Below, one piece after another: positions 54,325 to 63,879 of a stretch of DNA of 64,000 nucleotides. The DNA is taken from NCBI GenBank assembly GCA_017519885.1, contig JAFWRO010000023.1, positions 10,038 through 74,037 of the forward strand, written 5' to 3'. Under the pieces are notes generated by a model. The model saw nothing but the letters and a program-made list of their open reading frames with translations. It ran no database searches and had not been told where the DNA came from. Numbering within the stretch: position 1 is the first letter of the stretch; each line of letters starts with the position of its first letter. The position numbers and the translations under genes were made by a program. Origin of the DNA: Liminaster sp017519885. Lineage in GTDB: Bacteria; Bacteroidota; Bacteroidia; Bacteroidales; UBA3663.

Positions 54325-55752
54325 ATGAAAACGTTTTTTATTTGTAGTCCAATGTTATTAGCTGTTAGTTGTGCTTTTTTTAGTTGTGATAGTAATGAGG
54401 TCATTCAGGTTGAGTCACTACCATCCACCGATAAAGAAGCAGCACGTGTCTCGACATTCTGTACCTCAATAGAATCCAAAGGGAAGTACTGTGTTGAATT
54501 AGAAGATGCCAAGCAATTCGCCATGGTATTGCGTCCTGGAAAAGAATTTTCCATAGAGCCATACGTCGTTGAAGAGGATACACTATTATACCTAATTAAT
54601 TATGAAGAAGGTTGGATAATCATAGCAGGAGACAAACGAATAAATCCAACCGTAGCAGAATCTGATACTGGCAATATTTCTTTGAAATCAAACAATGTTA
54701 ATCTAAGGACATGGATTGACAGTTATGCAGATGAGATTCGTGTGCTAATGTATTGCTGTGAAAATGGTGATAATGAATTCACTAAACTTTGGTCCAATAT
54801 TATAAGAAATAAGTCTAAAACCGACCCTCAAACTCGTGGATCGGTTGAATACAAGTGGGCTGTGGTTTCATATACATATCTGGAATCTGAATCCAATAAT
54901 CCTTTGATATCCCATTTGGTTTCAACAAAATGGGGGCAGGGTTTGTTTTGGAATGTAAAACTTCCAATAGACACAAACAACAATGAAAAATGCCCGATTG
55001 GTTGTGTCGCAGTAGCTCTTTCTCAAATAGTTTACTATATGCATTACTATTTGGGCAAACCTTCGGGCCTCTATCACAATATATCTATTGATTCAACGTC
55101 GATTTCTGGCCCAACTACTAACATCGGATTCTCCAGGTCAAACTACGTTTCCAATTCTACCCATTGGGATGATATGTCACTTGAACGGTTTGGCGTTGGT
55201 AATGAGGCTTACGTAGGAGACCTGATGTTAGATATGGGAAATCGACTTGGCATGAGTTATTCAGGATCTGGCAGTAGTTCGCATATATCAGCCACAGCTT
55301 TGTCATATTTCAATCTCGCTTATTCCCAATCCACATATAATTATCAAACTGTCAGGAATGATTTGTTTAATTCCAAGCCGGTAAATATCACAGCTTCCTA
55401 TAGAGAAAACGGAAGCAATGAGAGAATAGGCCATTCTTGGATAATCGATGGGATCGGTGAAAAAGTTCGTCATTATGTAGTCGAAAAACATTTTGAATAC
55501 ACCGAGAATTGGATGCATGAGTCCGAATATTATAATACATTCGATGAATTAAGATGGCATTACCACATTAATAGTGAATACGATATTGTTGAGGAAGATG
55601 GCGGCACCTATACTACTGAATATCTTCTAATGAATTGGGGATATGATGGGGCTTATAACGAGGGATATTACACTACTTATCCATCTTCTGTCTGGACAGT
55701 TGATGGAAAAAATTACAGTTATGACAAAACAATCAATTATAACTTTAGGTAG
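54325..55752 (+). CDS. C10 (streptopain-like) cysteine peptidase lipoprotein
   Basis: From the ATG at 54325 the protein is 475 residues with a lipoprotein signal ending AFFSC. A propeptide of about 180 residues precedes the catalytic domain. The catalytic cysteine lies in CPIGCVAVALSQ near residue 226, the histidine in GHSWIIDG near 369, and the conserved tryptophan in LMNWGYDG near 437, all as in streptopain (SpeB) and interpain. The upstream in-frame ATG at 54235 would put an extra hydrophobic segment before the signal and is rejected. The next gene starts 32 nt before its stop. A protease on the cell surface or in the periplasm that matures by propeptide cleavage is expected. Confidence 0.9.
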   Translation: MKTFFICSPMLLAVSCAFFSCDSNEVIQVESLPSTDKEAARVSTFCTSIESKGKYCVELEDAKQFAMVLRPGKEFSIEPYVVEEDTLLYLINYEEGWIIIAGDKRINPTVAESDTGNISLKSNNVNLRTWIDSYADEIRVLMYCCENGDNEFTKLWSNIIRNKSKTDPQTRGSVEYKWAVVSYTYLESESNNPLISHLVSTKWGQGLFWNVKLPIDTNNNEKCPIGCVAVALSQIVYYMHYYLGKPSGLYHNISIDSTSISGPTTNIGFSRSNYVSNSTHWDDMSLERFGVGNEAYVGDLMLDMGNRLGMSYSGSGSSSHISATALSYFNLAYSQSTYNYQTVRNDLFNSKPVNITASYRENGSNERIGHSWIIDGIGEKVRHYVVEKHFEYTENWMHESEYYNTFDELRWHYHINSEYDIVEEDGGTYTTEYLLMNWGYDGAYNEGYYTTYPSSVWTVDGKNYSYDKTINYNFR

Positions 55753-56443
55753 GTTTGTGACCTTTTCAATTATCTTCATGGCCATAACTTCATGCGGAAA
55801 CAGCGAAGATGTGATGGTGCAGGGTAATTATGGTCCGTCATTATACTTTGCACACAGGCCACCAGAACAAATAATCATCAAGGATGATCATTATTTGCCG
55901 ATTTCCGCAGATCTTTTTTGTGCTGACCTCCATTTATTTGTAACCAGTGAATTCCGCAAAGAGTTTGCAGGTTCCAGTTTAGTGCCTTATCGCATAGAGG
56001 GTGACGAGTGGATAGAGCAGCAAATTAGAGATTATCTTGATCCAACTGGTGAAAAATACAACGGTAGTATGCCTATTTTTATCGAATATACGACTGAAGG
56101 CTGCAAAAGGATTCGCATCACCATTCATGACAAGGATGAAAAACTCCTTTCGGACATTACGGATCAGGCCTGTTTCTATTATGTCGGGTACACAGATGAG
56201 GGGAAAGAACTCAATCTATTGATCAACACATCGAAGAAACTGTTGGGGAATATTCCTATCGGAATGACCATACAGGAGTATCTTGCGCAAAAACCGATGG
56301 TATTCACGGAAGCGCGCTTCATTTTCCCAGAAGTAGAAAAGGATGCACTTGAGAATGGAAACTACCTGAGAGTCGAGATTGAGTTGGATGGTGGAAAAAT
56401 AATAACGGCAGATCAAAGGCAATATTGGTATAATGCAGGCTGA
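55721..56443 (+). CDS. Lipoprotein of unknown function coupled to the C10 peptidase
   Basis: The 240-residue product starts with a long lipoprotein signal ending MAITSC. The mature part is a single soluble domain (EDVMVQGNYGPSLYFAHRPP near the start) without recognised motifs; I do not know its family. The ATG at 55721 lies inside the end of the C10 peptidase gene (32-nt overlap, different frame), which suggests coupled translation and a partner role such as inhibitor, chaperone or substrate. Earlier in-frame ATGs lie deeper in the peptidase and lack a signal peptide. Confidence 0.75.
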   Translation: MTKQSIITLGRFVTFSIIFMAITSCGNSEDVMVQGNYGPSLYFAHRPPEQIIIKDDHYLPISADLFCADLHLFVTSEFRKEFAGSSLVPYRIEGDEWIEQQIRDYLDPTGEKYNGSMPIFIEYTTEGCKRIRITIHDKDEKLLSDITDQACFYYVGYTDEGKELNLLINTSKKLLGNIPIGMTIQEYLAQKPMVFTEARFIFPEVEKDALENGNYLRVEIELDGGKIITADQRQYWYNAG

Positions 56444-56514
56444 GCTGATGCTTGCACTCTGTCCATATCTTTTGAAGCATTGATCAAAAATAAAGAGAAT
56501 AAAAGATATTAAAT

Positions 56515-59500
56515 ATGAAACACAGAATTATACATTCCTTGCTGGCAATGTTATTATTTGGTTCGCCAGAAGTTTCCATTTCACAGTCCAATATGCCGGG
56601 AATGAGTCCAAATGTTGAGTTCCCCAGTTTGAATAAGGACCCTCAAACTCCGACGGCTGCATCAATTGCCAGATTCGGAGATTTCCCGGTTTCCTATTTT
56701 TCAGGCCGACCCGATATCAGCATCCCGATCTGTAATCTGACTTGCCGGAATCTCAGCCTGCCTGTTGCCCTGACCTACGAGCCGAGCGGTGTCATGGTGA
56801 ATAATCTGCCAGGATGGGCAGGACAGAACTGGACCCTTGACGCTGGAGGACTAATAACAAGGAAGAGCAATGGCAAATTGGATGAAAGAATATCGTCTGA
56901 AGTTCCTTACTTCAAAAGTTATTTCCGTAATCCAGGGATGTTCCTGTATTGTTTGAATCAGGGAGATAATTACAGGAAGTTAAAGGACAGCCTCTTTTTC
57001 TATGATTATGCTCCCGATGAGTTTTCATTTCATTTTATGGGAAAGTCGGGGAAATTCTTCCTCGATTCAAATGGCGAGTGGCGTGTCATGAGCAAAGACA
57101 ACTTGAAGGTTATTTTCGATTATTCCCATAGTGTGACAGATACTGTCAATTTCAAGCCCCCTTTTATAAGGAATTACCCTGTGTATGGACTTCAACCAAA
57201 GTCAATATTTGGGTTTAAGATACAGGATGACAGCGGCTATATATATCAGTTCGGGTATGATGTTAATGCTATAGAATATACTACAAATTTCTGGCATATG
57301 AGCATTATGGAAAACGAGATCCCTTGGTATGCTACGAGCTGGTATCTCACGAAGGTAACTGATAGGTTCGGAAATATAATTTTCGAATTAGAATATGAAC
57401 GAAAGGCATACGTCATGCAAATTTTTTTCTCATATTATAGAAATTACAAGGAAGGGAATGGAATTGATGTTGTACAGTTTTTTTCAACCAACGAGTCTTT
57501 CCCATATAACATATCTATCAGTTCTCCAGTTTATCTGACAAAGATTAAAGGCGGTGGGACAATTATAAATGTAGGATCATCGTATGTCCCTGATGCACTA
57601 GCCACCGATAGTTTGTATGGCAGTTTTTGCCAAAGGTACCAATGGAATATAAACACTATTTACGAAGAGCTGAGCAAAAGATCTGCGAAGTATTATGATT
57701 TACTTAACAACCAAAGTCATCCAAAAGAATATTTCTATTACTTATGTGCTAATTTCAACCCGTCCCTACAGGAATACCGTTATGAAAATGGCATTGCAAA
57801 AGATATATTAGGGCACACCAGGTTAAGAAAACTGGACTATATTGAGATTGAAACCGATACCTGCAAAAAACATTGTTTTGTATTCAAACACAGTTATCCA
57901 TGCCATAGACTCCGCTTGGACGGTTTGGAATGGCATGCTGGAGGATATGCCTCATCGGAGGACATCATCGGAAAATATGCATTCGAATATGATAGGTTCG
58001 AAGACTTGCCGTCCGACTACCTGACAACAAAAACTGATCACTGGGGATTTTACAACGGGATCAATTATGCGAATATTTCGTCCAACAGCTGCTCGGTGAA
58101 TAATTCAATAAGAAATGCCAGGCCCGATTATTGCAAAATAGGCACTCTGACTAAAATCCAATATCCGACTGGAGGAGTAACGGAACTCGATTATGAATTG
58201 AATTCATATAGCAGAAGGCTGTCGGATAACAGACAGAATATGATATCCATATTGGGGTCAGGTGGTGGCTTGCGCATAAAAAGCATCAGGGAGTATGATT
58301 CCATCAACCGTTCAAATCTTGTCAAATCCAGAGATTTCGACTATAACACCCCTGGTACTAGCACATCCAGTGGCGAGTTATTTGCAGTCCCAAAGTATCA
58401 ATGGGGGCTTGTCATGCCTACAGAATCAGGATATGTGAGCGGTTACAGTATCACACAAACATCGTCAATTGTGCCACTTGTGAATTCTTCTGGAGCTAGT
58501 GTCGGATACAAGTATGTAACCGAAAAGATCAGGGATTTATCAAATACCAGTGCCATAGAAAAGAGTACAATTTATCGCTATACGAATCTTTCGGATACAG
58601 GTATGCGTGACCAGCTATCTCAGCCATTCTACAACGATTTCCCGCTATCTCCATTCTCCGAGTTTTCAAGCCTGGGGTTCATGAGAGGACAATTATTGTC
58701 TGAAACAACGTTCGACAGGGAAGGAAACAAGGTAAGGGAAATGACATACGATTACAGGAACGACAATTTCCTTGACCAGTTTGTTTATACCTCCAATATG
58801 GACCTTAATTCCATCTCTAAATCGGGGAACTACGTCACTTATACAGGAGGAGTATATAAAATATATTACCCCAAATATGACATTGTTAAGACAACAGAGA
58901 AAATCTTTACATCAGGCGGAGACTCCATTACTACGGTAACGGAATATGATAAAACAGACTATTGTATTGAATCTGGCATGGCAAGATTATGCGACTCTGT
59001 TATAAAAAGCAGAGTTTGCAGCGGAACCGCTGTAGATGCCCAAGTATTGAACTATACTTATGAAACCAGTAATGCCAATGCTATTCAAGATTTCTACTTC
59101 CCCATGACAAGAATTTATGAGACGAAAAATGGCAGTCCCGTCAGAGTTCAGTATGCAACATACTCAGAAATTGCCACATCTAATGGCATTCATCTTGTAC
59201 CAAATGTCATATCCGAGGCATACGGGGTTGCAAACTCTTATACTGGAAATGGTATTTCAGGTTATCCTATTGTTACATACAATGCGTTTAATCAAAAGGG
59301 CGAGCTGACTCGATTCACAGAAACTGGCAAGGCTCCTACGACACTTCAATATGACAACTGGGGCAGGGTCATCGAAAAGACGACGGGACTCGAAACTACA
59401 CTATACAATTATAATTTGTCAGGGCAGTTGATCGACATCACTTTACCTAATGGGCTCAAGACAAGATTCAAATACGATGCTTGCGGCAGATTGGTAGAGA

Positions 59501-59556
59501 CAAGCGATGATCGGGGCGTGCATCAAGAAAACAATTACAATTACTTAAACAAATAG
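56515..59556 (+). CDS. Secreted RHS/YD-repeat protein, first of two
   Basis: The 1,013-residue protein has a signal peptide (cleavage near SISQS) and an N-terminal domain with ARFGDFPVSYFSGRPDISIP and LPGWAGQNWTLDAGGLITRK, typical of the first half of split Bacteroidetes RHS proteins. YD-type repeats appear only near the C-terminus (LQYDNWGRVIEKTTG, FKYDACGRLVETSDD). The stop is four bases before the start of the second RHS gene. The repeats usually form a shell; together the two products could make one shell in two chains. Codons are AT-rich compared with the glycosidase genes. Confidence 0.85.
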   Translation: MKHRIIHSLLAMLLFGSPEVSISQSNMPGMSPNVEFPSLNKDPQTPTAASIARFGDFPVSYFSGRPDISIPICNLTCRNLSLPVALTYEPSGVMVNNLPGWAGQNWTLDAGGLITRKSNGKLDERISSEVPYFKSYFRNPGMFLYCLNQGDNYRKLKDSLFFYDYAPDEFSFHFMGKSGKFFLDSNGEWRVMSKDNLKVIFDYSHSVTDTVNFKPPFIRNYPVYGLQPKSIFGFKIQDDSGYIYQFGYDVNAIEYTTNFWHMSIMENEIPWYATSWYLTKVTDRFGNIIFELEYERKAYVMQIFFSYYRNYKEGNGIDVVQFFSTNESFPYNISISSPVYLTKIKGGGTIINVGSSYVPDALATDSLYGSFCQRYQWNINTIYEELSKRSAKYYDLLNNQSHPKEYFYYLCANFNPSLQEYRYENGIAKDILGHTRLRKLDYIEIETDTCKKHCFVFKHSYPCHRLRLDGLEWHAGGYASSEDIIGKYAFEYDRFEDLPSDYLTTKTDHWGFYNGINYANISSNSCSVNNSIRNARPDYCKIGTLTKIQYPTGGVTELDYELNSYSRRLSDNRQNMISILGSGGGLRIKSIREYDSINRSNLVKSRDFDYNTPGTSTSSGELFAVPKYQWGLVMPTESGYVSGYSITQTSSIVPLVNSSGASVGYKYVTEKIRDLSNTSAIEKSTIYRYTNLSDTGMRDQLSQPFYNDFPLSPFSEFSSLGFMRGQLLSETTFDREGNKVREMTYDYRNDNFLDQFVYTSNMDLNSISKSGNYVTYTGGVYKIYYPKYDIVKTTEKIFTSGGDSITTVTEYDKTDYCIESGMARLCDSVIKSRVCSGTAVDAQVLNYTYETSNANAIQDFYFPMTRIYETKNGSPVRVQYATYSEIATSNGIHLVPNVISEAYGVANSYTGNGISGYPIVTYNAFNQKGELTRFTETGKAPTTLQYDNWGRVIEKTTGLETTLYNYNLSGQLIDITLPNGLKTRFKYDACGRLVETSDDRGVHQENNYNYLNK

Positions 59557-59560
59557 AGCG

Positions 59561-62500
59561 ATGAGGATAAATATCATTACATGGTGTGTATTTGCCGGCT
59601 CAATGGCGGTGTTATGTCATGGTTATGCACAAGACCAGAATTGCAACCATATAAGCATAATCAACTATCTAGATAGCACCAAAAGCGAACGAATCACTAC
59701 CATTCAGTATTATGACGGACTCGGACGTCTTGACCAGACTGTCACCGGAGGGGCAAATACTGTGGGTACATATATATATCGACATGTCCAATACGACTCC
59801 GCAGAAAGGGAATCTGTCAAATGGTGCCCTTTTTCAGCCAGTACCTATACGCCAGACTACATTGCTGTTTCAGACATTGGAGCAGAGTCTCAGACCACAC
59901 GCGGCTATGACGACTTTAGTTGCTCACGCATGACCTACGATGCTCTGGATCGCATATCGTCGATTACAACACCAGGCGCAGCATGGGCAAACATACCACA
60001 GACGATTACCTATAGAAGCAACACTGCGGCGGATTCGGTCAGAAAGTATCTGGCTTCCAATCCTCTGAACTATGTTTATTATGAGGCCGACCGTCTGGAA
60101 TGCAAAGATGTTGTCGATGAGGAAGGCCTGCATGTTACCATATTCATTGACTTCCTCGGACGAACTATCTTGGAACGAAAATCCAAGAACACTACTCGTC
60201 TCGACACTTATTATGTATATGACGACCATGATTTTTTAACTTATGTCCTACCGCCGAAATATTCGGCAATAGAGAGTCCGACTCAATCTGATTTGGATGC
60301 GCTTGCATACCAATATACTTACAACAATCAGGGGCTTGCTCTAACTAAGAAACTACCTGGTGCTGCAGTCATTGAATATGGTTATGACATGGCAGGAAAA
60401 ATGGTGCGGATGCGGGACGGTCTGCTCAGGGGAAAGGGGCTGTATAGGTTCTTCATGTATGACAGAATGGGACGGCTCTGTGTCCAAGGCACGACTTCTA
60501 CGAGATATGACCAGTCATACAAATCGGATTATGTATCACTTGCTATTTCTGGAACAGGGTTCTTGGGATCCTGCTATAATTTCAGTGGGAGCTTGTCGGA
60601 CCTTCCATCGTCCAATTGCTCTTTGGAAATCGCCTACTACTATGACGATTACACATTCATGACATTGCTGACATCGGATCTCGATGATATTGACATGCCA
60701 TCAGCATCTAACAGCATAGGTTGTCAGACAGGAATCTTTCAGAAGATGAACGAGAGAATAATAACTGTCCAGGAATACGACTGTTACGGACGAATTGTGC
60801 AGAAAACGGATGTCTTTCCACATAAATATACTTTGTCTCGGGGGTACAATTACAATTATGTGGGCGATGTAATATGTGAAGACTTTGCAATGAATAGTTA
60901 TACGGGAAATGGCTACACGATGGGAACTGGCTTACAAAAAGTAAATAGTTACTATCCTAATACACGACTTCTGCAAAACGTTGAACTGACCGTCACGGAT
61001 ATGACAGGAACCCAACACACCAATACCATTCAGAGTTTTACGTACGACAGCCTTGGCAATGTATTAGAAATCCATCGAGATGGAGCCTTGGCAGATATGG
61101 AATTTGAATATGATCTAATTAGAGGATGGGTCACTGGCATATCTTCAGAAGGTGGATTTAGGCAGCGTCTGTTCAGAGAATCTTCATTATCCCGTCCTCG
61201 ATATGACGGCCTCATCACATCTATGACATGGCAGATACCAGGGGAAACACGTACTCGACAATATGATTATGAATATGATTCAGCCAACCGGTTGAGGGAG
61301 GCGACCTATTCTGAGATGGCGACGGCAACATTCAATCCCAATCCCGGTCCTGCACCTTTCCCATTAGAATCCTCCAGTCCAGCTGGCCTAGGTCTTGTGC
61401 CCATATCGGGAATCTCTACCATCGAACCATCTGAATCCGCAAGTGGCATAGAGTCGGATTTGTGGAACATTGAGTACGGTTTCGAATATAACATAAACAA
61501 ATACGGTGAAAAGTACGACTATGACGAGAATTGTAATATTACAAGTATAGAGCGCTATGGCGCAAAGGACAACGGATCGTTCGGTTTGATTGACCAACTA
61601 ACAATAGATTATCTGGGCAATCAGCGTATTTCTGTGGAAGATGGCGTTGACAATCTGTCTTATTACGGTTCTTCGGAATTCGTAGATGAAAGCTCTTCTG
61701 GTGCAGAGTTTATCTATGATTCAAATGGTAACCTCATCGGCGATGTCAACCGAGGGATAGAATCGATTGAATACGACAATCTCGGCCACCTGAAGAAAAT
61801 TCAATTCTCTAACTCTAACATTATCCGATACACCTACGCCGTTGATGGAACGAAACTACAGGAGGTCCATCAGTTGGCAACTGTCAACGCGTCTGGAACA
61901 ACCTATACAAATGAGACGAAAAATTATTATGGACCTTTGATTGTGAAGACGGGTTATCCTCAGATGCTTCAGTTTGATGGCGGCTATGCTACATTCGCCA
62001 ATGGCGGAGCTTTTGAGGGTTGGCATTACTACATCTCGGACTACATGGGCAACAACCGCATGGTTGTCTGCGACAGCATTATCGAGCAGATTAATCACTA
62101 TTATCCCTACGGTGGCATAATCGGAGACATAAGTACAAATCAGAGCTTTCAGAATTATAAGTTCGAGGGCAAGGAGTTTGACCGCACCTTCGGACTGGAT
62201 AACTATGATATTCAAGCACGACAGTATTTCGCAATGGCACCATCGTGGGATAGAATTGATCCGTTAGCAGAAAAGTACTATGGAATAAGTCCCTACAGCT
62301 ATTGTATGGGAGACCCAGTGAACTTTGGGGATTATAATGGGAAAAACGTCTGGAAACACGTTATAAAAGGTGCGATTAAAGTTGGTAAAACTGTCTCTAA
62401 AAAAGGCGTAAAGGCCCTTAATGAGGGAGCAACATATTCACAAGCATTTAGTGATGTAGTAGATGATTTTAAAACTATGACTTCCTCTAGCGCATCTCTT

Positions 62501-62941
62501 GAAGATAAAACTTTGGCCGTTGCAAGTTTGGCTTCTGAATTACTCAGTCCAATTAGTGTCAAAGATGCCAAAACGGTAAAAAGATTGTCTAATAGTCATA
62601 TTTCAATTAATTCAGAAAGACGTAAAGGGGTCAGAAATGCTTGGAAACAAGAAAAAGAATTAGTAGAGAAGACTGGAGAGGGTTCCAGAAGATGGACAAC
62701 TGATCAAAAAAAAGAATTATTAAAGACTGGGAAAGTGAAAGGATTTGAAGGCCATCATACAAAAGATGTTCATTCAAATCCTGAAATGGCAAAAGATCCC
62801 AATAACATTGAATTTATGACCAGAAAAGAACATCTCGAAGATGGACATGATGGTAATTGGCAAAATCCTTCGACGGATAGACCTCAGATTAATCGAATAC
62901 AAATGATTGATTTTTATTTAAATACTTTAAGTAATAACTAA
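59561..62941 (+). CDS. Secreted RHS protein with C-terminal HNH/GHH-type nuclease toxin domain
   Basis: The 1,126-residue protein has a signal peptide (cleavage near GYAQD) and then a DUF6443-like N-terminal segment (ITTIQYYDGLGRLDQTVTGG). YD repeats follow, and then the RHS core motif at about residues 845-930 (FGLDNYDIQARQYFAMAP, then RIDPLAEKYYGISPYSYCMG). The last 190 residues are unrelated and lysine-rich. They end in GFEGHHTKDVHSNPEMAKDP and EFMTRKEHLEDGHDGNW, an HNH/endonuclease VII fold with a GHH signature near residue 1063. The design is that of a polymorphic toxin: an RHS shell with an exchangeable nuclease tip, presumably acting on DNA of a competitor. No immunity gene follows directly. 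Confidence 0.88.
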   Translation: MRINIITWCVFAGSMAVLCHGYAQDQNCNHISIINYLDSTKSERITTIQYYDGLGRLDQTVTGGANTVGTYIYRHVQYDSAERESVKWCPFSASTYTPDYIAVSDIGAESQTTRGYDDFSCSRMTYDALDRISSITTPGAAWANIPQTITYRSNTAADSVRKYLASNPLNYVYYEADRLECKDVVDEEGLHVTIFIDFLGRTILERKSKNTTRLDTYYVYDDHDFLTYVLPPKYSAIESPTQSDLDALAYQYTYNNQGLALTKKLPGAAVIEYGYDMAGKMVRMRDGLLRGKGLYRFFMYDRMGRLCVQGTTSTRYDQSYKSDYVSLAISGTGFLGSCYNFSGSLSDLPSSNCSLEIAYYYDDYTFMTLLTSDLDDIDMPSASNSIGCQTGIFQKMNERIITVQEYDCYGRIVQKTDVFPHKYTLSRGYNYNYVGDVICEDFAMNSYTGNGYTMGTGLQKVNSYYPNTRLLQNVELTVTDMTGTQHTNTIQSFTYDSLGNVLEIHRDGALADMEFEYDLIRGWVTGISSEGGFRQRLFRESSLSRPRYDGLITSMTWQIPGETRTRQYDYEYDSANRLREATYSEMATATFNPNPGPAPFPLESSSPAGLGLVPISGISTIEPSESASGIESDLWNIEYGFEYNINKYGEKYDYDENCNITSIERYGAKDNGSFGLIDQLTIDYLGNQRISVEDGVDNLSYYGSSEFVDESSSGAEFIYDSNGNLIGDVNRGIESIEYDNLGHLKKIQFSNSNIIRYTYAVDGTKLQEVHQLATVNASGTTYTNETKNYYGPLIVKTGYPQMLQFDGGYATFANGGAFEGWHYYISDYMGNNRMVVCDSIIEQINHYYPYGGIIGDISTNQSFQNYKFEGKEFDRTFGLDNYDIQARQYFAMAPSWDRIDPLAEKYYGISPYSYCMGDPVNFGDYNGKNVWKHVIKGAIKVGKTVSKKGVKALNEGATYSQAFSDVVDDFKTMTSSSASLEDKTLAVASLASELLSPISVKDAKTVKRLSNSHISINSERRKGVRNAWKQEKELVEKTGEGSRRWTTDQKKELLKTGKVKGFEGHHTKDVHSNPEMAKDPNNIEFMTRKEHLEDGHDGNWQNPSTDRPQINRIQMIDFYLNTLSNN

Positions 62942-63118
62942 AGTTTCTCAAACCTGTGACAAGTGGATGTAGCAAACTATCAGCCGAAGCCTCCCTTTAG
63001 GGGAGTTTGGCCAATAATCTTTGAAAAACTTGAAAAAAATCTGAGAAAAATAACAGATTGTCAAGGAAAATCCGTATATTTGTAGTGCAAAAAAGATATA
63101 CAATCTAAACGACCAGTT
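62942..63118. other. Noncoding stretch after the RHS toxin gene
   Basis: No gene is seen. A short stem, CTCCC (62991-62995) with GGGAG (63001-63005), is of the CCCCTNAAGGGG palindrome type. TATATTTG at 63075-63082 matches the -7 consensus but lacks a TTG at the right distance. Confidence 0.4.
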
Positions 63119-63598
63119 ATGAGCGTAAAAATAGATAGACCATATTTCGGAACAATCCAAATTTTTATGGCGACAAATCTGCAGTTTGTGCTGTTCTACT
63201 TTCCCTATTGGACATATTTAAAATTGGATGTTCACTTTTATGCCTCAAAATGGAAAAGGAGAAAGGGACTAAAAACGTCCTTCTGCTCCAGTGTCCTCGA
63301 TGCTCAGATTTCTGACTGCGCACTGGCATCCCTCGCCTATTTCGTCTTCACCCTGTGAAAGAGGTTTTCCGACTTCGAGACCTTCGAAGAGCTTTTTCTG
63401 GACATAAGGGAGGTGATGCTGGAGTAATCCTTCATTGAGAGGCTACTTCACTTGATCGCAGATTTGAGGGAAAGGTCAGCAAGGCTCTTTGAATCCTCCA
63501 TAGACGAACAGTACGAGAAGGCCATTGCTGATCCTGAGACCAGAATGGATCTGGAATAGAACCTCAGATATAATCAAGATTTCAAAGATTGTGCCTAG
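63119..63598 (+). pseudogene. Decayed DDE transposase remnant
   Basis: One frame from an ATG at 63119 reads through 159 codons with in-frame stops at 63356 (TGA), 63425 (TAA), 63557 (TAG) and the last at 63596 (TAG). The peptide pieces resemble the C-terminal end of IS4-type DDE transposases: SKWKRRKGLKTSF, VLDAQISDCALASLAYFV, then KRFSDFETFEELFLDI and SFIERLLHLIADL. The catalytic core is absent, so only a C-terminal remnant fused to unrelated upstream bases remains. No terminal inverted repeats were found. The assignment is from motif memory and is moderate. Confidence 0.5.
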
Positions 63599-63879
63599 TT
63601 TTTACACTTTTAGTTAGAAAGAGTATTTAAGCCACTTGGCTTTGATTTAACATCTAAATTCCAAAGATACCCCCAGCCACTTTTTGGGGGAACTTAAAAA
63701 ATAATTATCGGGTATTATATGATAACACTAGTGTCCAATATTAAGGAAAAGGCTATTGAGGTAGAGAGACTATTAAGGAACTGCTCGAAACTGAGATGCT
63801 CCTCTCTATTCCCTAATCGATGCAAATGGCATAATATTGGAACTAAATAAACCAATAATTCCAAATATCATATTCCAAT
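63599..63879. other. Noncoding AT-rich stretch before the last gene
   Basis: No intact gene is visible. CCCCCA (63670-63675) faces TGGGGG (63685-63690), and a perfect palindrome ACACTAGTGT lies at 63726-63735 approximately. These could be remains of a mobile element edge. Confidence 0.35.

Noticed and set aside
63119..63598. Alternative genetic code with TAA/TAG read as glutamine
   Set aside because: The stops occur only in this decayed frame; every other gene in the window uses TAA, TAG and TGA as normal stops.
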